This document shows positions 44,884-53,630 of a stretch of 58,350 nucleotides of DNA, one piece after another. This DNA is from Romeriopsis navalis LEGE 11480 (lineage in GTDB: Bacteria; Cyanobacteriota; Cyanobacteriia; Leptolyngbyales; Leptolyngbyaceae), in contig NZ_JADEXQ010000030.1 of NCBI RefSeq assembly GCF_015207035.1, positions 1-58,350 of the forward strand, read 5' to 3'. Positions within the stretch are counted from its first letter, which is position 1; the number at the start of each line of letters is the position of its first letter. The position numbers and the translations under genes were made by a program. The notes beneath the pieces were generated by a model. The model was not told the origin of the DNA and did not search any database. It saw only the letters and a list, made by a program, of their open reading frames with translations.

Positions 44884-45010
44884 TGAAATCCGAGAAACAC
44901 TGAAACCACTTAAGGCACTGGACAAACTGTAGTTGCCCCCTAGTTGTTCAGGCCCGCTGTGAGTGTTCCTCGGCTTCGTTCACTATTCTCTTCGAACAAG
45001 TTGCGAACAC
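44843..45010 (-). ncRNA. Candidate structured RNA ending in the terminator
   Basis: On the minus strand from about 45010, GTGTTC and GAACAC (45005-45010 with 44963-44968 on the plus strand) enclose CTTGTTC/GAACGAAG (44994-45000 with 44974-44981), followed some 80 bases later by the terminator. An alternative pairing of GAACAA with TTGTTC (44944-44949) competes. The size, about 170 bases, would fit a small RNA such as a 6S-like RNA, but I cannot identify it. Confidence 0.35.
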
Positions 45011-45130
45011 CCTCCCAAGATGTACGTGTGTTTGTGCGGCTTTTGTCGATTTATTGGCTGTAAGAATCCGTATAACCACCCTGAACAATGGGTGGATTGC
45101 CGACGGAATCGAGATTACGCTAGCGTCGGT

Positions 45131-45760
45131 TTAAATGGCACTATTCGGTTCTTGACCATAGGCTTGCCAAGCGAGCTCGACGAGTCCTGTCGTGAGGGCT
45201 GCCGCTACGACCGCATTGCCTTTACGGCCTTCAGTCCGGATATAGGGCACAAGGGAATCGCTCAATTGGGCTTTCGCCGCTTTGGCATGGACAAACCCAG
45301 CGGGAGTTGCGACGACTAATGCGGGTCGAATTTCTTCTGCGGCAATCAGTTGGGATAAACTTTGTAACGCTGTTTGGGATTCACCCACAATAAAAATTGC
45401 TTCTGGATATCGCCGGGCCAGTGTTTCAATCCCCCAAGCTGACATGCTTTTTCCCTTTTGCGGTCGGGTCGGAGTATTGATCGCCGCATAGATCGGATTT
45501 GCAAAAGTTTGCTGAATTACGGGCGAAATTCCAACCTGTACCATGGGGACATCGACAATAATCGTTGCCCGCGCCGCCAAAGCCGCGGCGCCGGATTGGA
45601 GTGCCGTATCGGAGAAGCGAATTAGATTTTTGTAGTCGTAGTCAGCGGTTGCATAGATCACCCGTCGAACAAGCTCATACTCGGCTGGAGATAAGGTATG
45701 AGCGCCCACTTCACGATCGATGATCGCAAGGCTCTGGGCGTCGGTAATGTGCCACTCCAT
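45131..45760 (-). CDS. cobH: Precorrin-8X/cobalt-precorrin-8 methylmutase
   Basis: Catalyses the methyl shift from precorrin-8X to hydrogenobyrinate (or the cobalt form to cobyrinate) in cobalamin synthesis. The 209-residue protein matches along its length: G-A-A-A-L-A-A-R-A-T-I-I-V-D-V-P-M-V-Q-V-G-I, G-I-E-T-L-A-R-R-Y-P, V-A-T-P-A-G-F-V and G-R-K-G-N-A-V-V-A-A-A. The region that holds the catalytic His in Pseudomonas CobH reads V-I-Y-A-T-A-D here, with Tyr. This may be the rule in cyanobacterial CbiC-like proteins. No other cob genes are adjacent. Confidence 0.9.
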   Translation of the reverse strand: MEWHITDAQSLAIIDREVGAHTLSPAEYELVRRVIYATADYDYKNLIRFSDTALQSGAAALAARATIIVDVPMVQVGISPVIQQTFANPIYAAINTPTRPQKGKSMSAWGIETLARRYPEAIFIVGESQTALQSLSQLIAAEEIRPALVVATPAGFVHAKAAKAQLSDSLVPYIRTEGRKGNAVVAAALTTGLVELAWQAYGQEPNSAI

Positions 45761-45905
45761 AAGCAGTCGAATTTATAGAAGTTTGATTAAATTGAACATC
45801 AATGGCGGGTGGCAGTTTTGAGGCTTAGCGAGGGATTCGCGCAGCGCTGCTAAACTCGACCATCTCAATCAATCATAAAGGAGGAATTGGTCTGCGATAC
45901 ACTTT

Positions 45906-47762
45906 ATGCGTGAACTGGTCTCAGTGGATGGATCGGCGAGTCAAGATTTAATTGCCAATTTGAAATTCAGGGTGCTTCGTCCCATGTTTAACCCCTATTT
46001 ACTGGATATTCGACCGATCGGGCCCACTGATCAACCGCGCTTTAAGAGTTATCTCGTTTCCAGTACGGCGCCAGTGAACGTGGAGCAACCCCCGATTGCC
46101 TGTGAAGGTGGGGATCCGCAACATGGGATTGATGCGATGGCTGAATTTATTACGCAGCATTCGGCAGAGTCAGCAGCGGGTGGGGTCGAAATCCTGATCC
46201 AGATTCATGGTTACAACACGAATGCTGACTATATTGCTGAACGCTATGCGCAGACGGCTGAGTATTTGGCCGAAAAATATCCGCCAACTGATGCGGCGCG
46301 GTTATTTCTCTGTTATCGCTGGTCTTCGGAGCCAGTTTCGAAGCTATTCAAAGATTCGCTGAATATTGCCCAGTCCGCCTTGCCCCAGCTTTTACGGCTG
46401 ATTTCGCAGTCATCGAAATTCGGAGTTTTAACGGCTTTGATCGGTTTAGTGTTTGGTGTTTTATTGGTAATTAGTGAGGGACTGCGATTTGTTGCCTTAC
46501 TATTAGCATTTTTGATTTTGTTGTTTTTAGCGATTGGCTTAAGTATTCCAATTTTGACGCTGCTGCTGTTGCGCTTGTCGAATTATTTTCGTGATGTACA
46601 TCGCGCCGACCAGTATGGGGCTTTAGATTTAGTTGAGTTTATTCGACAGTTAAATCGGGCGGTGGTACAGCAAACAAATGGCCAGTGGGATAAACCGCGA
46701 ATTCGGTTGTCGTTTATTGGTTACAGCATGGGGGCATCAGTCGTGACCCAAGCGGTCCGCATTTTGTCAGATGTGTTTGATCGCCAATCGATTTCGACCT
46801 TGGATATGAGCGATCGCGCCGCCCCGCCGCCCTCAGAAGTCGGGGATGTCTTTCGTTTAGGGCGTTTAGTACTGGTTGCACCGGATATTTCGACCGAGAG
46901 CATTATTTCGGGCCGCGGTAATACTTTGAGATCGTCGATTCGGCGGTTTGAGGAGGCCTATCTTTTTTGTAATGAAGGGGATATGGCGTTGCGGGTGGCT
47001 TCGACGGTGGCGAATTATTTCAGCTTTCCGGCGGCGACCCGCGAAGGTGGTTATCGGCTCGGGGCGATGGCGGTGCGGAAGCCTAACTACCAGAGTGAAA
47101 AAGTGCTGCAATATGGGGTGCTGAATCTGTCGTCGCAAGGTGAATTGGCCGATCGGCGGCATTTTCTAGATTACCTATCGATTCGCCGCGATTTTTCACT
47201 CCGCAAACGCCAGGAAGCTATGTGGGGGCATGATGAATCCCGTCAGGCAGCGGAGAATCGTGATCTGATTCAAAAGCTTGAGCGTAAACCAATTGCGGAA
47301 TTGTTTACTTATTTTGACTGCACGGATTACCAAGAGCCGGTGCAAGATCCCCAACCGGGTCAGCCGCAGACTCAAGGTATCTTGGGCCTTGCCGCTGGGA
47401 AAGCGAGTTTAGGGTATGTGGATTTGCTGAAGTTGCTGATCGCCTTAGTCCAAGGCAAGCTCGATCCCCACGGGGGGTATTTGCAAGATCGGGCCAAATT
47501 TAGCCGTGAGTTAATTTTTGGATTAGGCTCCTTGGGCTTTGGGGGGCTGCTCGATCAGTTCGTCGATAAATCGGAATATGACGCCTGTTATACCCAGGTC
47601 TGCCAACAGGCCAGCAACTTACAGCCACATCAAAAAAAGCGATTAGCCGCCGTGCAGGTCTTTTCACAATTGAACCGCGATCGTGGGATTCAAGTATTGC
47701 TATCACCAGAGCGCTATAACGTTGATGTCAAAGCCGGACGCACAAATCGGCGGGGCTATTGA
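45906..47762 (+). CDS. Alpha/beta hydrolase (DUF900-like) with membrane helices
   Basis: 618 residues. The fold is suggested by the oxyanion segment I-Q-I-H-G-Y-N-T-N and the nucleophile elbow F-I-G-Y-S-M-G-A-S. Two or three hydrophobic helices (residues about 175-225) are inserted between them, so the protein is probably membrane-bound. The C-terminal 200 residues are of unknown type. The substrate is unknown. AAAGGAGG lies 20 bases before the ATG, further than usual. Confidence 0.75.
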   Translation: MRELVSVDGSASQDLIANLKFRVLRPMFNPYLLDIRPIGPTDQPRFKSYLVSSTAPVNVEQPPIACEGGDPQHGIDAMAEFITQHSAESAAGGVEILIQIHGYNTNADYIAERYAQTAEYLAEKYPPTDAARLFLCYRWSSEPVSKLFKDSLNIAQSALPQLLRLISQSSKFGVLTALIGLVFGVLLVISEGLRFVALLLAFLILLFLAIGLSIPILTLLLLRLSNYFRDVHRADQYGALDLVEFIRQLNRAVVQQTNGQWDKPRIRLSFIGYSMGASVVTQAVRILSDVFDRQSISTLDMSDRAAPPPSEVGDVFRLGRLVLVAPDISTESIISGRGNTLRSSIRRFEEAYLFCNEGDMALRVASTVANYFSFPAATREGGYRLGAMAVRKPNYQSEKVLQYGVLNLSSQGELADRRHFLDYLSIRRDFSLRKRQEAMWGHDESRQAAENRDLIQKLERKPIAELFTYFDCTDYQEPVQDPQPGQPQTQGILGLAAGKASLGYVDLLKLLIALVQGKLDPHGGYLQDRAKFSRELIFGLGSLGFGGLLDQFVDKSEYDACYTQVCQQASNLQPHQKKRLAAVQVFSQLNRDRGIQVLLSPERYNVDVKAGRTNRRGY

Positions 47763-47875
47763 TCGGCTAATTCGGCGGTTAAGGATGGCCTAACCCAAAA
47801 AACAATCTTGCTAAGGGGGGACATCACGACTGATGAGTCATCCCAGTTTTGGCGTGGAAATCGATTGAAAACTCT

Positions 47876-47949
47876 TTTCATTTTCCTTTCATTTTTATTC
47901 AAAGCCTGTGCTAGATTGATAGAAAGCATTTCATTTTCCTTTCATTTTT
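47876..47949. promoter_or_regulatory. Phased direct-repeat array before the VWA gene
   Basis: The element TTTCATTTTCC followed by TTTCATTTTT occurs twice, at 47876-47896 and 47929-47949, identical over 21 bases. Inside each, TTTCATTTT is repeated 11 bp apart; the copies are 53 bp apart, about five helical turns. A TGCTAGATT (extended -10 like, 47909-47917) lies between them. This looks like a set of operators on one DNA face. Confidence 0.5.
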
Positions 47950-47970
47950 TGAAATGCGTAGGAGGACAAT

Positions 47971-48591
47971 ATGTCGAATCAAGTGTTGTTGAACCGTGAT
48001 TACACGCTGATTTTAGATAAGAGCGGCAGTATGTCGAGTGTAGACTCGCGATCACCGGGACGGAGTCGTTGGGTGGAGGCGCAGGAGTCGGCCTTGGCGT
48101 TGGCGCGCAAGTGTGAAACCCTGGACCCAGATGGGATTACGGTTTATACGTTTTCCAGTCGATTTAAGCGCTATGACAATGTCACGTCGCGCAAAGTTGA
48201 GCAGATTTTTAGGGAAAATGACCCGGTGGGTTCGACCGATTTAGCGGGGGTTTTACGATCGGCGACCCAGGACTTTTTCCAGCGCAAAGCCAAGGGACAA
48301 GCGAAAATCAATGGTGAGACGATTTTGGTGGTTACAGATGGTGAGCCGAATGATAAGCGGGCTGTCGTGGATGTGATTATCCAAGCGACGCAGCAAATGC
48401 AGCGGGACGAAGACTTGGCCATTTCATTTATTCAAGTGGGGGATGACCCCAGTGCAACGGCTTATTTAAAACTGTTGGACGATGAGTTAGAAGGCGCCGG
48501 TGCCGCGTTTGATATTGTCGATACGGTGACGCTGGATGATATGGCGGATATGAGTTTGGCCGAGGTTTTGCTGAATGCAATCTACGATTAG
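47971..48591 (+). CDS. VWA-domain protein
   Basis: 206 residues, a single von Willebrand A domain. The metal site is complete: D-K-S-G-S-M-S near residue 16, a middle Thr in G-S-T-D-L and V-T-D-G-E-P-N-D. Such stand-alone, unsecreted VWA proteins resemble TerY/TerD-region and MoxR-associated proteins that assemble protein complexes. No MoxR or Ter genes lie beside it. AGGAGG precedes the ATG by 6 bases, a strong ribosome site. Confidence 0.88.
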   Translation: MSNQVLLNRDYTLILDKSGSMSSVDSRSPGRSRWVEAQESALALARKCETLDPDGITVYTFSSRFKRYDNVTSRKVEQIFRENDPVGSTDLAGVLRSATQDFFQRKAKGQAKINGETILVVTDGEPNDKRAVVDVIIQATQQMQRDEDLAISFIQVGDDPSATAYLKLLDDELEGAGAAFDIVDTVTLDDMADMSLAEVLLNAIYD

Positions 48592-48664
48592 CTTGCCGAT
48601 CCGATGTGATGAGTTAACCGATCGCATGGCGTCATTCGATCGCTGCCTGTGGCTACCCTGGTGG

Positions 48665-51600
48665 CTACTGCTCAATCGGTAGTGGTCCAAGAAATTGTTG
48701 AATCAGGGTGACTAATTGTTTTAAGGATACCGGCTTGGCGAGATATGCATTGGCCCCGGCGGCGAGACATTTTTCGCGATCGCCTTGCATTGCTAAAGCC
48801 GTCAGGGCAATAATCGGGAGCTGGCCGCCATGGGTCATGCCGCGAATCTGTTGAATGGCTTCAAAGCCTTTCATGACAGGCATTTGAATGTCCATCAGAA
48901 TTAAATCTGGCAATGTCATTTGCATCTGATCAACCGCCGCTTGACCCGTTTCTGCGGTCAACAGCCGATAGCCTTTGCTGATCAAATAGTCCGAAATGAG
49001 TTGAGTATTTACCGCATTGTCTTCTGCTAGCAAAATCAATGGGGCGGTGCCCGGATTAGGGTTCGGCGCTAAAGCGAAGTTGCAGGACGCGGCGGCACTT
49101 TGTACGGCGGCACTGTGGGCGGCGGCTTCGCTGGGTGATGTCAGCGGTTGTTTTGTGGCATTTTGCTCGGTCAGGGCGATCGTTCGCCACGGCAAGCTAA
49201 TAGTAAAACAACTGCCAACCCCAAGGGCGGTTGTGAGCCCCACTTCTCCACCATGTAGTTCGACGATTCGTTTGACCAAGGCCAGCCCTAGGCCCGTGCC
49301 GTGATACTGGCGACTCAGCTTACTATCGATTTGGATGAACGGTTTGAATAATTTATCAATATGTTCTGGGGCAATGCCGATGCCGGTATCGCGCACCGCC
49401 ATTTGGATACCATCGCGCCCCCCGAGTTCTGGACGTGGCGATCGCCCGGTAATTTCGAGCTTGATCGTGCCATTTTTCGGAGTGAATTTGACCGCATTAT
49501 TCAGTAAATTTAGTAAAACTTGGCGGATACGTCGTTCATCAACAAGGATTAGTTCGTCGTTATAGGGTGGATTAGTCGGTGAAATTGTCAGCTGGATATG
49601 CTTTTTTAAGGCTTGTTCCTTGATAAACGCTAAACTCGATTTGCCGAGTTGCATGATGTTGACTGGGGTGACCTCCAAGACAACTTGGCCGGATTCGATT
49701 TTGGCCACATCGAGAATATCGTTAATCAGCGCTAAGAGATGGTTACCGCTTTGCTCGATCACCTGTACGGCTCGAAGTTGGCGATCGTTGAGTGGTCCGA
49801 AAATCTGCTCTTGGATGCCTTCACTCATCCCCAGGATGGCATTCAGGGGTGTACGCAGTTCATGACTCATATTGGCCAAAAAATCGTCTTTTAAACGGGT
49901 TGCCTGCAATAGTTCTTGGTTGAGCAATTGCAGTTGCAGTTCTATGGCTTTTCGCTCACTAATATCAATTGAGATGCCAATTAATTTGTTCGGATTGCCA
50001 TCTCGGTCGCAATGGGGCGTTGACAGTTCATACATCCAGATTAACGCGCCATCGGCGGCAACGAAGCGATATTCCACACTAAAGGTTGCGTTGTTTTGCA
50101 CTCCTGCTTGGGCCTTCGCCGTTACGGCTTCGCGATCCTCAATGTAGATATGGTTCACCCAAAAGTCGGTTTCTCCTAACCAACGCTCGGTGGAATATCC
50201 GGATAATGCCTCAACTTTATCGCTGATAAATGTAAATTTGCGGCTATCTAAGTCATATTCCCAAACAATGCCATGGACTGATTGAATCAGAGAATAATAT
50301 TTTTGGCGTGACTCCTCGAGGGCGGCTTCGGAGGCTTTGCGATCGCTAATATCAAACACGACACCATCGAGCCAAATCTCGCCATTGGGCTGTTGGATGG
50401 GATGTGAAATTGACTTGATCCACTTCTGTCCACTCGGTGTAACCAGTCGGTGTTCCACATAACAAGGGGTAAGATTTTGGATGGCTTCCGCAATTTGGCG
50501 CTTGACCATTGGCCGATCAGCCGGATGAGCGCTGTTCCAAAGGGATCTTGGGTTGGCCATAATGGCTTCCCGATCAACTTCATAGATTGCCTCAATTCCT
50601 TGATTAATATAACTAAAACGACCGCTACCATCGTTGTCGATGATATATCGATAGACCATGCCAGGTAGGTTTTCGGCAAATTGCTGGAATTGCATTTGAC
50701 TGGCTTGCAGGGCGGCGCTGCGTTCTTCCACCCGTTGTTCCAGATCCTGATTGAGCTGTTCGAGATCCTGATTTAACTGCGCTAAGGCAGCGGTGGTTTG
50801 ATGTCGCTCGATCGCAATACCGGCAATATGTGCCATTTGGGTCATAACATCTAGTTCATCCGCTTGGGGCGATCGAATTTTTGAATAATATAAGGCAAAT
50901 GTCCCCAGCACTCGACCGTCGCTCGCGATTACCGGATGGGACCAACAGCTACATAACCCATGGCTTAGTGCAATTTCCTTATAGTCTTGCCATAAGGGAT
51001 CGGTCTCAATGTCGGTGCTGATCACCGTTTGCTGGCGGGCTACGGCAGTGCCACAGGAGCCAAGACCTTCACCCGTGGGGCAGCCATTGGTCTTGATGAT
51101 GTAATCATCCGGTAGGTCAGGCGCAACAAGATAGCGGAGTTGCTGCTCGCGATCGAGCAATAAAAACGAGCAAAGCGGGCCATCGATCTGTTGTTTAACA
51201 CAGCGAATAATCGCGCCCAATATTTCATTCAACGGCGTATCTTGCGCAATTTTAGCAAGCAGGTGATTTCGAGCGGCGATTGCCACTTCTGTGGCTTTCC
51301 GCGCGCTCACATCGGTGATAAACCCCTCTAAGTACTGCAATTTTCCGGTTGCATCATAATTGCCGCCGCCTCTTTCCCAGACCCACTTTTCCTGTCCAGC
51401 TTTAGTCAAAATGCGATATTCACATTCATAAGGTTGACCCGCAGCGATTGCATTCTGTACGATTTCCCAAACCGAACCAGTGTCATCTGGGTGAATCAAT
51501 TTGCCACAGCTAATGGAACGATCGACTAAATATTCCTCCGGTAAATACCCCGTAATTGCCGTTACCCCAGCGCTAATAAAAACGGGTGTGTAGTCCGGGT

Positions 51601-52231
51601 CATTCAATTCTCGATAAACAAACCCGGGCAAATTGCCCATTAGGTTTAGGAGGTGTTGCTCACTCGCTTGTAGTTGTCGTGTCGTCTTTTGGTGAGCGGT
51701 TAATTCGGCTTGCCGGTCGGCCTGGGGCGTGACCGGTACAGAATTAATTGCTGCTGATTTGGCTAGTTGGTTTTCGCTGGGCTGGTTTGCGCCGGATGGC
51801 TTTGTCGTGCGTTGATCCTGTATGAACGACTGGCTGAGAATTCCAAATACTGCATCTTGAGTCAGGAGACCAAAGAGTTGATCGTGTTCATCCAGAATGG
51901 GTAAATGTCGGATTTGGTGATTTTTCAGCAATGTCAGAACGTGGCTCACAGACGTTAGATCCGATGTGTGGATGGTGATGCTGGGCGGACGCATGACTGC
52001 CGCAATGCTTAATTGTTCTAGCGGTGCGGGCTGTGAGCTAATTTGTACAAGATCGTGTTCGGTGAGCATCCCAACGATGTAATTTCCCTGGGTGACGAGC
52101 ACGCAACTCGCACCTATTTGAGCCATTTGAGTGATTGTGGCAATGACTGTTGTATCAGCCGCTACTGTTAGCGGATCATCGATGATCGCCGCTTGTAGCT
52201 GCTTGGAAATCAAATCATGCGAATCAGTCAT
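48665..52231 (-). CDS. Hybrid histidine kinase with CBS, PAS and GAF sensor domains
   Basis: 1188 residues from the ATG at 52231. Order: a CBS pair (about 10-140), PAS (195-310), GAF (320-480), a short coiled coil, PAS (515-635), PAS (640-765), HisKA with N-M-S-H-E-L-R-T-P (His790), HATPase with N-N-A-V-K-F, D-T-G-I-G-I and G-T-G-L-G-L, and a receiver with L-I-L-M-D-I-Q-M-P (Asp1114). No membrane helices, so it is cytosolic. CBS domains bind adenosine nucleotides; the GAF has Cys residues (C-P-T-G-E-G-L-G-S-C-G) but no clear bilin site. No output regulator is adjacent. Confidence 0.92.
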   Translation of the reverse strand: MTDSHDLISKQLQAAIIDDPLTVAADTTVIATITQMAQIGASCVLVTQGNYIVGMLTEHDLVQISSQPAPLEQLSIAAVMRPPSITIHTSDLTSVSHVLTLLKNHQIRHLPILDEHDQLFGLLTQDAVFGILSQSFIQDQRTTKPSGANQPSENQLAKSAAINSVPVTPQADRQAELTAHQKTTRQLQASEQHLLNLMGNLPGFVYRELNDPDYTPVFISAGVTAITGYLPEEYLVDRSISCGKLIHPDDTGSVWEIVQNAIAAGQPYECEYRILTKAGQEKWVWERGGGNYDATGKLQYLEGFITDVSARKATEVAIAARNHLLAKIAQDTPLNEILGAIIRCVKQQIDGPLCSFLLLDREQQLRYLVAPDLPDDYIIKTNGCPTGEGLGSCGTAVARQQTVISTDIETDPLWQDYKEIALSHGLCSCWSHPVIASDGRVLGTFALYYSKIRSPQADELDVMTQMAHIAGIAIERHQTTAALAQLNQDLEQLNQDLEQRVEERSAALQASQMQFQQFAENLPGMVYRYIIDNDGSGRFSYINQGIEAIYEVDREAIMANPRSLWNSAHPADRPMVKRQIAEAIQNLTPCYVEHRLVTPSGQKWIKSISHPIQQPNGEIWLDGVVFDISDRKASEAALEESRQKYYSLIQSVHGIVWEYDLDSRKFTFISDKVEALSGYSTERWLGETDFWVNHIYIEDREAVTAKAQAGVQNNATFSVEYRFVAADGALIWMYELSTPHCDRDGNPNKLIGISIDISERKAIELQLQLLNQELLQATRLKDDFLANMSHELRTPLNAILGMSEGIQEQIFGPLNDRQLRAVQVIEQSGNHLLALINDILDVAKIESGQVVLEVTPVNIMQLGKSSLAFIKEQALKKHIQLTISPTNPPYNDELILVDERRIRQVLLNLLNNAVKFTPKNGTIKLEITGRSPRPELGGRDGIQMAVRDTGIGIAPEHIDKLFKPFIQIDSKLSRQYHGTGLGLALVKRIVELHGGEVGLTTALGVGSCFTISLPWRTIALTEQNATKQPLTSPSEAAAHSAAVQSAAASCNFALAPNPNPGTAPLILLAEDNAVNTQLISDYLISKGYRLLTAETGQAAVDQMQMTLPDLILMDIQMPVMKGFEAIQQIRGMTHGGQLPIIALTALAMQGDREKCLAAGANAYLAKPVSLKQLVTLIQQFLGPLPIEQ

Positions 52232-52654
52232 GGTTGAATCCGTGCTCAAACTTCCCAGATTTTTTGGATTAAAGCGATTTCTGTCGCTTTAGCACTGTCT
52301 ATGGCAATATGCCCCATTTCGGTCTTTTGTTGTGTGACGAATGGTTGGTTAGTATACCCTATCACCCTTATGGCTGTGCTTTTTCAGGGTTCAGCTCAAT
52401 TTGCACGCACAATGTGGCGAGGAACAAGAGAAAGCACGATCGAGTCGGCATGCGAATGTAATAAACGGTTCGATCGTTGTCGCTAAACTTTTACACAATC
52501 AATCTTCCATCTGGGGACTACCTCAAGTTGTGGTCGTTTAATTGCAATGGCATTAAAGTCAAAATGGCATCAAAGATAACGAACTAGTTGCAGCAAAGCC
52601 GCTTAAAATCGAAAAGCGACAGATTTATTCCTATTGAGCCTTGAGCCAAACATT
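52232..52654. other. Intergenic region between the hybrid kinase and cobW-like genes
   Basis: No gene is supported. Both promoters of the divergent genes must lie here. The only distinct structure is the direct repeat at 52546-52575. Confidence 0.5.
52546..52575 (+). promoter_or_regulatory. Direct repeat upstream of the CobW-type gene
   Basis: AATGGCATTAAAG (52546-52558) and AATGGCATCAAAG (52563-52575) differ at one base and start 17 bp apart. They lie 80-110 bp before the ATG. They could bind a regulator; they do not look like a Zur box. Confidence 0.35.
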
Positions 52655-53629
52655 ATGGTTGTATCGAATCTTCCGACATCAGTACCAGTCACGGTCTTAA
52701 CGGGTTATCTCGGTGCCGGTAAAACTACCTTGCTCAATCGTATCCTCACCCATGAGCATGGCAAAAAGGTCGCTGTGATTGTGAATGAGTTTGGCGAAGT
52801 CGGGATCGATAACCAGTTGGTGGTGGATACCGATGAAGAAATCTTCGAGATGAATAACGGCTGTATCTGTTGCACGGTGCGCGGTGACTTGATTCGGATG
52901 ATTAGCAATCTGATGAAGCGCCGCGATAAGTTTGACCATTTGCTGATCGAAACGACCGGACTTGCTGACCCAGCTCCGGTGATCCAGACTTTTTTTATGG
53001 ATGATGAGGTGAAGGAACAGACGAATCTTGATGCAGTTGTAACGGTGGTCGATACCAAGCATGTGCATCAACATTGGGAAGCGGAGGAAGTGCAGGAACA
53101 AATTGCCTTTGCAGATGTGATTTTGCTGAATAAAACTGATCTCGTTACGTCCGTCGAGCTTGATCAGCTAGAGCAAAAGATTCGCGGGATGAATGCGCTT
53201 TGTCAGATTTATCGCACGCAGAATGCCCAGGTTGAAATGGATTCCATTCTGGGGGTCAAGGCGTTTGATCTCGATCGAGCCTTAGAAATTGATCCTGAGT
53301 TCTTGGGTGAGGATGCCCACGAGCATGACGAGTCGGTGTTTTCCGTGGCGATGACTGAACCCGGCACGGCGGATGCCCAGAAACTACACGACTGGATTGC
53401 GGAATTGTTGCGGACCCAAGGGCCAGATATCTTTCGGATGAAAGGGATTCTGAATATTAAGGGCGACGATCGGCGGTTTGTATTTCAGGGGGTGCATATG
53501 ATTTTTGATGGGGCACCGGATCGGGCGTGGAAAGCCGATGAAGTTCGCAAGAATGAGTTGGTGTTTATTGGCCGGAACTTAGATGAAGCGCAGTTGAAGG
53601 CCGGATTTCAGAGTTGTCTGGTAGGTTAG
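52655..53629 (+). CDS. CobW/COG0523-type GTPase (metal chaperone family)
   Basis: A G3E GTPase with P-loop G-Y-L-G-A-G-K-T-T, the metal-binding G-C-I-C-C-T, the switch L-I-E-T-T-G-L-A-D-P-A-P and L-N-K-T-D. A CobW C-terminal domain follows (R-M-K-G-I-L-N-I then F-I-G-R-N-L). Members deliver zinc or cobalt to targets. The ATG at 52655 gives 324 residues; a TTG at 52634 is an alternative. A WD40 gene begins two bases after its stop. The zinc/manganese-type ABC genes on the opposite strand follow. Confidence 0.9.
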   Translation: MVVSNLPTSVPVTVLTGYLGAGKTTLLNRILTHEHGKKVAVIVNEFGEVGIDNQLVVDTDEEIFEMNNGCICCTVRGDLIRMISNLMKRRDKFDHLLIETTGLADPAPVIQTFFMDDEVKEQTNLDAVVTVVDTKHVHQHWEAEEVQEQIAFADVILLNKTDLVTSVELDQLEQKIRGMNALCQIYRTQNAQVEMDSILGVKAFDLDRALEIDPEFLGEDAHEHDESVFSVAMTEPGTADAQKLHDWIAELLRTQGPDIFRMKGILNIKGDDRRFVFQGVHMIFDGAPDRAWKADEVRKNELVFIGRNLDEAQLKAGFQSCLVG

Positions 53630-53630
53630 T

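Larger units (their letters stand above)
44342..45130. other. Long structure-rich intergenic region between trpE and cobH
   Basis: No protein gene is supported. The region holds at least five inverted repeats, a T-run terminator on the minus strand and one DnaA-box-like TTATCCACA at 44722-44730. Part of it may be the leader of trpE and part a separate RNA; see the individual entries. Confidence 0.6.

Noticed and set aside
44963-45319. Open frame of 118 codons on the plus strand upstream of and into cobH.
   Set aside because: Half of it is antisense to cobH and the rest covers the structured region; no ribosome site or family match.
47876-47949. CRISPR array.
   Set aside because: Only two copies, low-complexity T-rich repeat and no cas genes; an operator array fits better.
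52301-52486. 61-codon frame in the gap before the CobW-type gene.
   Set aside because: No ribosome site, no domain and odd composition; likely chance.
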